Assembly: GCF_000687715.1 (NCBI RefSeq)
Contig: NZ_JHXD01000026.1
Location: 1-38,918, forward strand
DNA length: 38,918 nt
Reading direction: 5' to 3'
DNA from: Xylanibacter ruminicola Ga6B6
GTDB taxonomy: Bacteria; Bacteroidota; Bacteroidia; Bacteroidales; Bacteroidaceae
The notes under the pieces were generated by a model that saw only the letters and a list, made by a program, of their open reading frames with translations, was not told the DNA's origin and searched no databases. Below are positions 1 to 7,553 of the stretch, one piece after another (positions within the stretch are counted from its first letter, which is position 1; each line of letters begins with the position of its first letter). A program made the position numbers and the translations under genes.

Positions 1-82
1 GATATTTTCTTTCTTCGGTACTAATTGGTTCACCTCATTATTAATCTTTATTAAGATTATTAGCACTCTTAGCTTCCGGCTG

Positions 83-90
83 CAAAACTA
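83..90 (-). promoter_or_regulatory. Possible -7 promoter core pointing out of the window
   Basis: The minus strand reads TAGTTTTG, a full match to TAnnTTTG. No clear TTTG -33 element is present at the usual 19-21 base distance, and the gene it would serve is outside the window, so this is a weak call. Confidence 0.3.
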
Positions 91-115
91 AAGGGCTACT
101 AAAAAAAAGAAATCA

Positions 116-146
116 GCCCCTTAGTGCGACAAAAGCATTAAGGGGC
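116..146. terminator. Hairpin, possible bidirectional terminator
   Basis: A 12-base stem (116-127 against 135-146, GC-rich at its base) encloses a 7-base loop. It carries one G:U pair when read on the plus strand and an A:C mismatch when read on the minus strand. A short run of T follows on the plus strand (149-152) and a long T run follows on the minus strand (complement of 101-108). It could back up the stronger terminator at 203-237 or end a plus-strand gene from outside. Confidence 0.4.
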
Positions 147-202
147 AATTTTATGACTTTCAGCGAATGGCAAGAAGTAGGCGTGATAGCTTAAAATACA
201 GA

Positions 203-237
203 AAACAACCGAACGAAAACCATACGTTCGGTTGTTT
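203..237 (-). terminator. Intrinsic terminator of the left-most lipoprotein pair
   Basis: A perfect 13-bp inverted repeat (203-215 with 225-237) has a 9-base loop. It sits 29 bases downstream of the stop codon of the 267-2402 gene. The minus strand ends the stem in TTGTTTTC, a modest U-tract. Confidence 0.8.
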
Positions 238-266
238 GAAGCCTATCCACAAAAACAATAATGGAA

Positions 267-2402
267 TTAGAACTCGAGAATGGGGAAAATACGGCTTCTG
301 AATTCAGACGAATCTCCCCAATAAAAACCTGCAATAAAGTCGTTATTTTCGTTCTTACCCATCCCCAAATAATAAATGCCATTATCATTTTGTGTACTTG
401 TCCAACACTCAAAGTATTCAGAAAAATTCATTCCGAGAGTTGTAATTGTAGCCCTGAATCCGTTACTTGTCATGTTGTAGGTATTTACTTCGGTAGCATC
501 ACCATCTATCCTGCAGTTAAGAATCATTGTTTGCAGTTCTTCTCTGGTAGGAAAGCGCCATGTACCAAACGACACACGATTAACAGCTGCCCAATCATCC
601 AACATTTGTTGAGCAGTTTTACCACCATTAGTTTCGCTTGTATCATCCCAAGAGAAATACGATTCGGTATAATATCCCATTTCGCTCTCTATTTTCTTCT
701 CGATAACACTCAAAGCAGTTGCCAGCCCGTGCCCAGTATTAGAAATGTGGGTAATGATAGCTACAGGAGTAACACCGTCAGGCAGGTCCCAGTTCGGCAC
801 ATGTATTTTGCCATCGCTACCGATTATCTTACCGATATCAGTAGTGGTGGCTTCGCTCAGAGCCTTAGGCTCCTCGTAAGGATCGGCAGGTGTAACTGTA
901 TATTCGGAATAATCACCATCTCTTACAACATTCAGTACATAGCCGCTTGCTGCTTTTATTAACGAATTATCATAATTATTATATACGCCCAATTTACCAC
1001 TTTCGGTGATGATAATACGACTATTATCCGATCTCCATATACCTGCAGCCACAAAAAGTTCACCACTTTGTATAGTAAGTACACTATTGTTTTGTATGCT
1101 TAAGCTGGCATTACCACCCAATATTAGTTTACTGTTTTTGTTGGCCGCCGTTATATTTAAAGAACAATTATCAAATACCGCCAAGCCAAACGAGTTGTTT
1201 TCGCAGGTAAAATTATTCTCACCATCAAGTATCAGATAATGCTCTTTCGTATTATCAGGATCATTATAATCAGTTGCGACCTTAAGACCTGAATTACTAT
1301 TGTTTACTGAGAGATTCTTCAGTGTAAGTGAGTTTTCACCACCCCACCATTCCAACTCGGTGTCGTAACCATTGTTACTTAACGTATATGCAGCATCTTT
1401 CGACTTTATGATAACCATACCGTTATTCTCGACAGTATTCCCTGTTGCATTATCAGATAAAGTCATAGCAATGCCTAGATCTTGTACAGCAATTTCTGCC
1501 TGATAAAACTTGCTGTCTTCGAAGCCACCAGTTGGAGCAGACTTTGAACCTACATAATAATGACCATCAGATCCCAAAAGTCTGAAACGAATTACATCTT
1601 CCATATTTTCCTCAGATGAAAGATTTGGATTATCATTGAATTTAAGCATAAAGGTCAGTTCATGTGAATCAGAGCCTTCATCCTTATAAGTATATTTTAC
1701 ATCACCAAAATCCAATACATTATACGTGCTATTTGGAAAATAATTTTCCACCAACTTACTTTTCGCGGAATGAATCATCACATTTTTAATCTTCACACCA
1801 GTTCCAAGTCCAGTAAATTTAATCTTATATATGGATTGCGGATTAATAAATTTGGCTGCTTCGGTTGTTATAACGCCATCATTGATAGCCGTAATTTTAA
1901 CAGTGGCTATAGCATAGTCGACCTCAGGCATGCCTTCGTATGAGAAATCACGCGAATATTCCATAGCATCTGTTTTATAACAGAGTGTAAGTTCATCACC
2001 AACCTCGGGCGTCATCACAATTTCCTGAAATGGATTATATTCGTATCTATAAAAAGCAATCCACCCTATTAGATTGGCAGTTTTTCCTGCAACTTCGGGA
2101 TAAAGTGCATTATTGGAATTCCACCCTTTTGTTTTGTTATAAACATATATCCTATCAGATGTTTCAAAAGTGGCATCGTAGCCTCCCGTTTCGCTATTAT
2201 AGGCAATGGCACGTGTTTGACTGCTACCCATACTTGCTGGGATAATAAATTGATAACCATCTGTAGGAACCGATTTCTTGTTTTCCGACACAAACGTATC
2301 ATCGGCACAGGCAGTAAAACCAATTAACACAACGACTGCGGCAACGCTGCTAAGCATCGTCAAGCGCATATATTTCATTAAATTATTCATTATTGTATTC
2401 AT
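267..2402 (-). CDS. Mosaic surface lipoprotein: fimbrillin-like, beta-solenoid, DUF1566-like C-terminus
   Basis: This 711-residue protein has a lipoprotein signal ending in GFTAC (Cys32), so it is expected to be lipidated and outer-membrane attached. A QTRA motif at 62-65 followed by FETSDRI is the Mfa-like fimbrillin N-terminal signature, and that domain runs to about residue 310. Residues 335-490 are Asn/Ser-rich short beta repeats (for example NASLSIQNNS), like a right-handed beta-helix. Residues 515-711 contain DIGKIIGSDGKI, THISNTGHGLA and TWRFPTREEL, the module common at the C-termini of Bacteroidetes surface proteins and related to DUF1566/FISUMP. The histidine motif seen in most of the operon's fimbrillins is absent. 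Start: Met1, Met5 or Met9 all leave a usable signal peptide. It lies 24 bases after the 2427-4430 gene and is followed by a terminator. A role as adhesin or tip-like protein is inference. Confidence 0.8.
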   Translation of the reverse strand: MNTIMNNLMKYMRLTMLSSVAAVVVLIGFTACADDTFVSENKKSVPTDGYQFIIPASMGSSQTRAIAYNSETGGYDATFETSDRIYVYNKTKGWNSNNALYPEVAGKTANLIGWIAFYRYEYNPFQEIVMTPEVGDELTLCYKTDAMEYSRDFSYEGMPEVDYAIATVKITAINDGVITTEAAKFINPQSIYKIKFTGLGTGVKIKNVMIHSAKSKLVENYFPNSTYNVLDFGDVKYTYKDEGSDSHELTFMLKFNDNPNLSSEENMEDVIRFRLLGSDGHYYVGSKSAPTGGFEDSKFYQAEIAVQDLGIAMTLSDNATGNTVENNGMVIIKSKDAAYTLSNNGYDTELEWWGGENSLTLKNLSVNNSNSGLKVATDYNDPDNTKEHYLILDGENNFTCENNSFGLAVFDNCSLNITAANKNSKLILGGNASLSIQNNSVLTIQSGELFVAAGIWRSDNSRIIITESGKLGVYNNYDNSLIKAASGYVLNVVRDGDYSEYTVTPADPYEEPKALSEATTTDIGKIIGSDGKIHVPNWDLPDGVTPVAIITHISNTGHGLATALSVIEKKIESEMGYYTESYFSWDDTSETNGGKTAQQMLDDWAAVNRVSFGTWRFPTREELQTMILNCRIDGDATEVNTYNMTSNGFRATITTLGMNFSEYFECWTSTQNDNGIYYLGMGKNENNDFIAGFYWGDSSEFRSRIFPILEF

Positions 2403-2426
2403 TTTATATTCTGTTATTATTACTTC

Positions 2427-4430
2427 TTACCACGTGCCGGGTGTATAATCCTCGCGTCCGCCCTGTCCTGCAGGAGCAATCAGTTTGATTGTGTAAGAAG
2501 CCTTCTTCTGGTAGTCGAAATAATAAAGATAATCACCGTCTTCCTTCTCAGACGCCTGGGCTGTTATCACAACTGTTTGGCCTGCTGTAGCACCTTCAGC
2601 AATAGTTACCTCGCCAGTTTCAGCGTTTACCTTTGCCACCGTTTCGTCCGACGAACTATAGGTTACGATACCATCACCGATTATGCTTAAAGGATGAATA
2701 AAAACAGGGCTTGTTGGCGTTTTTTCTACAACACTATAATCGTACCATATACTACCCTGCCCCTTGACAGTTACCTTACACGTTGCCGAAAGATCACTAC
2801 CGTCTTGCGTAGTTGCCTTAATATTAGCTGTTCCAATGATATTATATGTCTGTACGTCACCCTTCTGACTGACTGACGCTACAGAGGGATTATCAGAGCT
2901 CCATACTACCGACTTATTATCAGCATTTGCAGGCGAGATATCAAGGGTAAGTCCTATTGCATATGCGGTAGGCAATGTTAAGTGTGGTACTAACCAGATG
3001 CTTTTCACCAGTATAACCTCCTGTGGTTTTGGCTCAACCACAACATCGCAGGTGGCAGAAAGTACACCATCAAGTGTTGTAACAGTAATGGTAGCATTAC
3101 CTTGAGAAAGTGCCGTAACCTTACCATTGCTAACAACTGCAACCGCAGGATTGCTCGATGCCCATTCTACATTCTTATTGTCGGCATCAGCAGGTGTAAT
3201 TATTGCTGTCAGCGTTTCTACATCTTCTACATACAACGACAATCTCTCTTGATTCAAACTTACGCCTGTTACAGCTTTAGATTGAACAAAATTATCGGGA
3301 ATACCATCATCGCCACCTTTCGCAGCCCAGTCGGATGCAGCTGTCTCTTCAATTAAGACTTTGCAAGTACTCTCTGCCGCTGTACCTGCTCCTGCCAGCC
3401 AACCATCAGTACAACCAGAGGCAGAAATGTCTGTAGCCAGCACCTTTACTTCTTCCAACTTAGCACAGTTAGCGAACATGCCTGCATAGCAGTCCTTAAT
3501 AAGTGTTGGAGCAGGAAGTTCTGGTGCCTTCTCCAGACCTGCACAGCCGCTGAACATGTCTTTATAGCATCCTTCTTTTAGTGTGGTAGCCGGCAGAACT
3601 AACAGTCGTTCGTCATTATTAACCAACTTATCGGCCCCCGCAAATAAGCCATATAAAGCATTATTTCCTTCAATTGCAGAAGCATTTGCCAAATTATCCT
3701 TACCTTTAAGCAAACTCATCACATTACCAAATATTTCGGTTTTCATAGATGGTTTGATATTGATGAACTTTGCGCTGGTATCAACAGCTCTTGTTCCGCG
3801 AACCAGGGCTCTTGCACTAGAGGGACTACTTCCACCAAGCGAAGAGTTATTGCTGTATAACTGAACCATATCGCCAGCCTTTACAGTAATAGTAGCCGAG
3901 CCATCGGTATTCTTCGAGATGGTTTGGGCTGAACCACCATTAATTTCATAGTAAATATCATTTTCGAGCGTAATGCCACCATTAAATGTAACAGTTATCG
4001 TTCCATCTTCGTCGGCAACCAGCGTTAGCGGTGTTGCTAAATCAAGATCCTTTCGAGCCAACTCTGTTGTAGCCGAAACATTAACAACATACTGTTTTGA
4101 AAGGCCTGTATAATCGTTTGTGGCTTTTAAAACCACCGTAATAACAGTTGAACCTACAGATACTGCTGTTACTTTACCATTGGCATCGACAGTTGCCACC
4201 GATGGCACACTTGATGTAAAAGAAATAATAGCACCTGAGACATTGGAAGAAGCGTGACGCGTAGCAGTCTGTCCCATTGCCAAAGCAAGTGTAGAGGTGT
4301 CGATAGTAAGCGTACTACGCACAGGGGTCTTTTCAATTACCGGATTGTCGACATCGTCAAAACAACCAACAACGATTAAAGGTGTTAGCATCACTAACAC
4401 AACACTGATTAGATTTTTAATTTTCTCCAT
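2427..4430 (-). CDS. Big_2 / BspA-like leucine-rich surface lipoprotein
   Basis: This 667-residue protein has a lipobox LIVVGC (Cys23). Residues 38-119 form a bacterial Ig-like (Big_2) domain with VATVDANGKVTAVSVGSTVIT. Residues 130-245 match the spacer domain that precedes BspA-like repeats in gut Bacteroidetes (IYYEINGG, AGDMVQLY, FGNVMSLLKG). Residues 275-345 hold two Cys-containing repeats, KEGCYKDMFSGCAGLEKAPE and KDCYAGMFANCAKLEEV. Two further Big_2 domains follow at about 387-466 and 475-557 (SSNPAVAVVSNGKVTALSQG; SSDNPSVASVSQKG), and a weaker fourth at 575-655. Such proteins are exposed or secreted and often bind host or matrix ligands; no ligand can be read here. It is separated from the fimbrial operon by a terminator and has its own promoter core at 4471-4478. 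No fimbrillin domain was recognised. Confidence 0.85.
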   Translation of the reverse strand: MEKIKNLISVVLVMLTPLIVVGCFDDVDNPVIEKTPVRSTLTIDTSTLALAMGQTATRHASSNVSGAIISFTSSVPSVATVDANGKVTAVSVGSTVITVVLKATNDYTGLSKQYVVNVSATTELARKDLDLATPLTLVADEDGTITVTFNGGITLENDIYYEINGGSAQTISKNTDGSATITVKAGDMVQLYSNNSSLGGSSPSSARALVRGTRAVDTSAKFINIKPSMKTEIFGNVMSLLKGKDNLANASAIEGNNALYGLFAGADKLVNNDERLLVLPATTLKEGCYKDMFSGCAGLEKAPELPAPTLIKDCYAGMFANCAKLEEVKVLATDISASGCTDGWLAGAGTAAESTCKVLIEETAASDWAAKGGDDGIPDNFVQSKAVTGVSLNQERLSLYVEDVETLTAIITPADADNKNVEWASSNPAVAVVSNGKVTALSQGNATITVTTLDGVLSATCDVVVEPKPQEVILVKSIWLVPHLTLPTAYAIGLTLDISPANADNKSVVWSSDNPSVASVSQKGDVQTYNIIGTANIKATTQDGSDLSATCKVTVKGQGSIWYDYSVVEKTPTSPVFIHPLSIIGDGIVTYSSSDETVAKVNAETGEVTIAEGATAGQTVVITAQASEKEDGDYLYYFDYQKKASYTIKLIAPAGQGGREDYTPGTW

Positions 4431-4470
4431 AATAATATAGTTAAGTTACTGGATAATAAGTATTTGGGCG

Positions 4471-4478
4471 CAAATATA
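4471..4478 (-). promoter_or_regulatory. -7 promoter core for the two-gene lipoprotein unit
   Basis: The minus strand reads TATATTTG, a full TAnnTTTG match, 40 bases upstream of the start at 4430. A TTG trinucleotide occurs 15 bases further upstream (4494-4496), closer than the usual -33 spacing. The element lies directly after the terminator of the preceding operon, as expected for a new transcription start. Confidence 0.55.
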
Positions 4479-4504
4479 AGAAAATTTTGTAAACAATATA
4501 GAAA

Positions 4505-4541
4505 AATAAACGCGAAAAAATGTTAATTCTTCGCGTTTATT
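4505..4541 (-). terminator. Terminator of the fimbrillin operon
   Basis: A perfect 12-bp stem (4505-4516 with 4530-4541) has a 13-base loop and is followed on the minus strand by TTTTTC. It lies 25 bases after the stop of the last fimbrillin gene (4567). It separates the 13-gene operon from the Big_2 lipoprotein unit. Confidence 0.8.
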
Positions 4542-4566
4542 ATAAATATTAACAAAATATTAATTT

Positions 4567-6468
4567 TTACTTCACAGCTACCGTGGGGTAATTGCCGGGA
4601 GTGAAAGTATAGCTGAACTTGGTGCGGTACTTAGCAGTATCGCCCGAATACCAAGTGGCGAGATCGCCATTTAATTTACCTACGTACTCTTCGAGATACT
4701 TATTGGTAAACGAGGTAATATCGCTGGCTTGGTAGCAACCTACGATGGTGCCATGATTCTCGGCTGTTTGATTGCCTACCAAATTGCCTGTGCCTGTGTA
4801 ATAGCAGGCATGGATAACACCCGCCCTGGCATTGGTGCCCACCAGGGCGCCAGCGCTTTCGCCAGTAAGGTTTACATCGTCGATAACCTTGCAACCACCG
4901 ATAACACCTGCATTAGTACTTGCCAGGGCACCATTGGCAACACCACCTATGGTGGTGATATACAACTGCTCTACACAAGCTTGCTCGCCCAGCGCAGCAA
5001 ACAGCGAGCTACCACTCAAGCGGTTGATATAGCGATCGCCACCCAGGAAGGTGCCGTTGAACACGTTACTACCCTCACCTATCCCTTTCCACTGATAGTC
5101 CTCGGCAGTAGCACTACTCTGCATGGTGATATCGGCATCAAGTCGTACAAACCTTTCCTCGAAAGTATTTCCATTTTTTACCTCCTTGGCAAACGCCAAC
5201 AGCTGCAGCGACGAGGTGATGCAATAGGCTGCGGCAGCACTCTCGCCATCGTTACCATAGATATCATATACCTTGCTACCCACATGATACAACCAGGTAG
5301 CATCGTCGATATTGTCAACCTGACCGCTGGTAACAATCGCGGTTTCATCTACATTACTCATATAGGTAGATTTCTTACGCAGTTCGCCCAAGTCGGGGGT
5401 AGCCACAAAACTCCAGTCGCTATACTCGGCACCTAAGAACATCTGCTCGTCCTTGTGGTTAAGCGAAATATTAAGCGTGGTGCATTGGCCCGAATTAAAA
5501 TTCACTGTCTTATCGAATGCGCCCTGATAGGTTTTAACCAACGGACTGCCATTAGGATTCATAGGGTCGGGATAGGTAACGGTAAACGAGAACTGCAAAG
5601 GCTTATTGTTGCCGATAATACTGTGATAAGTCTCGTTCTGCGGTGTAGTAAGTCCGTAGAAAGTAAAGGTCTTGCTCTGAGCTGTACCCTCGCCATCGGG
5701 TTGGGGACACCAGAGTTTGATAGTCTTCTTATTATTATCTTCGTACTTCACCACCGAAAGGGTGTTGCTACCCCCACCCCATGTATATTTGGTGGGCTGA
5801 GACAGCAGCTTAAAATCGATTACCTTGGTTTGGGTATCGGTAGCGCTGGCACTGGCAGCAAAGTTCTTGATATTAACGATAACACGCACATTGCTGAGGG
5901 CGTGGGTAAGACTCACATTAGTAGTAACACCATCAGATGCAGCCAAGGCCGACTTGTTGCAGTAAAGCAGCAAATCCTCCTTAGCCATCTCGTTATTACC
6001 CTCTGAGAGCGACGAGAAATCGATTTCGTCCTTACCCGCACCTAACTCGGCTGGATACACTCTTTTGTCATCTGGCTCCCAGGTGGTGATAGCCGAAGGC
6101 AGACAATAGCCGATAAAGGTGTGGAACGACGTACCATCGGTCCAGTATATCTTTTCGGGATCGGTAGTGGTGCGATTCCAATTTTTACCATCATACTCAT
6201 AAGGGATATTACTATATATAAAAGGATCGATGGCGTTTTCAGTACGTTCGATCTTGGTGAAAACGATTTTATCACCGTTAGCAAACGCTGTACGTCCGAT
6301 GGCATCCTTCACCTCAGGCACAGCACGTGTGGAGGCACCGGTACCATTATCGATGCTTGCCGTAATGCCCTTAAGCTCAACGGCACCTGCAGGCAGCAGC
6401 GCCTCGTCGTTGGCAGTACAAGCCGAAAGCAGCACCAGCGCGCCAATATATAAATACTTTATCTTCAT
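4567..6468 (-). CDS. Fimbrillin-family lipoprotein with GLUG-like C-terminal repeats
   Basis: This 633-residue protein has lipobox LLSAC (Cys17) and an STRA motif with Thr47-Arg48, 30 residues after the lipid Cys. AFANGDKIVF then matches the Mfa-like fimbrillin signature. IYWTDGTSFHTFIGY and LTHALSNVRVIVN (His189) are the YW and His motifs shared by the operon's fimbrillins, and the domain closes near GAEYSDW. From about residue 400 the protein changes to Gly-rich repeats (VFNGTFLGGDRYI, GVIGGCKVID, GALVGTN, GTIVGCYQ), like GLUG repeats. It is the last gene of the operon, 3 bases behind its neighbour and followed by a terminator. A possible role is accessory or tip subunit of the fibre, inferred from the added domain. 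Confidence 0.85.
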   Translation of the reverse strand: MKIKYLYIGALVLLSACTANDEALLPAGAVELKGITASIDNGTGASTRAVPEVKDAIGRTAFANGDKIVFTKIERTENAIDPFIYSNIPYEYDGKNWNRTTTDPEKIYWTDGTSFHTFIGYCLPSAITTWEPDDKRVYPAELGAGKDEIDFSSLSEGNNEMAKEDLLLYCNKSALAASDGVTTNVSLTHALSNVRVIVNIKNFAASASATDTQTKVIDFKLLSQPTKYTWGGGSNTLSVVKYEDNNKKTIKLWCPQPDGEGTAQSKTFTFYGLTTPQNETYHSIIGNNKPLQFSFTVTYPDPMNPNGSPLVKTYQGAFDKTVNFNSGQCTTLNISLNHKDEQMFLGAEYSDWSFVATPDLGELRKKSTYMSNVDETAIVTSGQVDNIDDATWLYHVGSKVYDIYGNDGESAAAAYCITSSLQLLAFAKEVKNGNTFEERFVRLDADITMQSSATAEDYQWKGIGEGSNVFNGTFLGGDRYINRLSGSSLFAALGEQACVEQLYITTIGGVANGALASTNAGVIGGCKVIDDVNLTGESAGALVGTNARAGVIHACYYTGTGNLVGNQTAENHGTIVGCYQASDITSFTNKYLEEYVGKLNGDLATWYSGDTAKYRTKFSYTFTPGNYPTVAVK

Positions 6469-6471
6469 TGT

Positions 6472-7548
6472 TTAATTAATCTTCATATTCAAGGTATAGA
6501 GTGTACCTGCAGCAAAATCAGTCTGACTGAGCGACAGGCAGTATCGCTGGTCGAGCTTATCACCGGTACGCAACCAGATGGTGGCATTCGTATCCAGACT
6601 GCATGGAGGCACAATGAGGCGGAACGTATTGGTACCAGGTACACGATAAGCCGTATAAGTAGCCGATTGGGCGATATCTTTAAAGCCTTTGCAGCTGACC
6701 TTCTGAGTGGCATCGTTGATAACAGCGATGCCTAACACCTTGCCATTATCGCCAACCTCGCAACTGCTCTTGGCGCGATAGCTGTAGTCGTAATAATCGT
6801 TAGCCACGTTTACCTTGCTGGCACCGGCATAATAATCGCCCACAATCACCTCGGCCTGATCGATATCAGGCATACCCTCGACGGTAAGCAAGGCATTATC
6901 GGTGGTGGCGATACCCTCGACATTAATCATCAGCGCTGACATGACATGCTTAAAACTGAGGTGTACATTGTACGAACCCGTTTGCTGGATGGTCTGCGCC
7001 CACATCACATCGCTGGCCTTATAGTTGGCAGCCTTGCTCTGGTTGGCATGGAATACATTGCTGTACTGCTCAACACGCGATGGATGGCTTTTACCTGCCA
7101 TAAAGATCTGCTCCTCGGTCCAGGTCTGCGCCGTAAACACATAAGGTGTGGGCTGTGCCAGATAGCGCTCGAAAAGGTCGGGCGCGTTTGATGGACTATA
7201 GTCGCCATTGATATCGTACTTCTCGGTTTCGGTAGAGGTCAGCACCTCCCACTGGCTGTTCCACTTCAACAACCAGAAGCCATCGAAACTGCCGCTATAG
7301 GTGCTCTCACCATATTCGGTGTTCGGCGAGAAGGGGCACACGATTTTGAGTTTTATCTTGTCGCCTGCTTCAAAGGCATCGCCCTTCAGATTGGTACGGG
7401 TAGCTGGCTCGCCCTCGAACTGCTGTACCGAGGTGGTAAACGAGAGCGTGCCGGCCTGTTGCTGCGTGGACTGCGGCTCGTCGGCCTTACAGCCCACTAA
7501 CAGCAGGGCAATAGAGAAAAGGGTTATCTTGTAATTCTTCATCATCAT
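6472..7548 (-). CDS. Fimbrillin-family lipoprotein, single domain
   Basis: Starting at the Met codon at 7548 (Met-Met-Met-Lys), this is 358 residues; an upstream in-frame extension to 7581 would overlap the preceding gene and spoil the signal peptide. The lipobox is LLVGC (Cys20), and PATRTN (Thr50-Arg51) is followed by DAFEAGDKIKL, the fimbrillin signature. LSFKHVMSALMINVEG is the shared His motif. GTLYTLNMKIN closes the protein, so there is no extra C-terminal domain: it ends on the predicted last strand of the fold. It lies 5 bases after the 850-residue fimbrillin and 3 bases before the next. The simple architecture suggests a structural subunit, which is inference. Confidence 0.85.
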   Translation of the reverse strand: MMMKNYKITLFSIALLLVGCKADEPQSTQQQAGTLSFTTSVQQFEGEPATRTNLKGDAFEAGDKIKLKIVCPFSPNTEYGESTYSGSFDGFWLLKWNSQWEVLTSTETEKYDINGDYSPSNAPDLFERYLAQPTPYVFTAQTWTEEQIFMAGKSHPSRVEQYSNVFHANQSKAANYKASDVMWAQTIQQTGSYNVHLSFKHVMSALMINVEGIATTDNALLTVEGMPDIDQAEVIVGDYYAGASKVNVANDYYDYSYRAKSSCEVGDNGKVLGIAVINDATQKVSCKGFKDIAQSATYTAYRVPGTNTFRLIVPPCSLDTNATIWLRTGDKLDQRYCLSLSQTDFAAGTLYTLNMKIN

Positions 7549-7553
7549 ACGGT

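Larger units (their letters stand above)
1..202. other. Left-edge stretch without a supported gene
   Basis: No convincing coding region starts or ends here. Reading the plus strand in frame 2 gives about 29 codons closing with TAA at 89-91, which could be the tail of a gene outside the window but has no recognisable feature. On the minus strand the sequence TAGTTTTG (83-90) matches the Bacteroidetes -7 consensus TAnnTTTG and would drive transcription leftward out of the window. A hairpin lies at 116-146. The stretch therefore most likely separates the left-most unit of this window from the next gene. Confidence 0.5.

Noticed and set aside
2..91. Tail of a plus-strand gene entering from the left
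   Set aside because: About 29 codons with a stop are not enough to tell from chance, and nothing in the translated segment is recognisable.
261..962. 233-codon plus-strand open frame
   Set aside because: Antisense to the mosaic lipoprotein, without domain, signal peptide or promoter; the minus-strand frame has lipobox and domain signatures.
4729..5436. 235-codon plus-strand open frame
   Set aside because: Mirror of the 633-residue fimbrillin; its composition (Ile/Thr/Ala runs) is what antisense reading of this codon usage gives.
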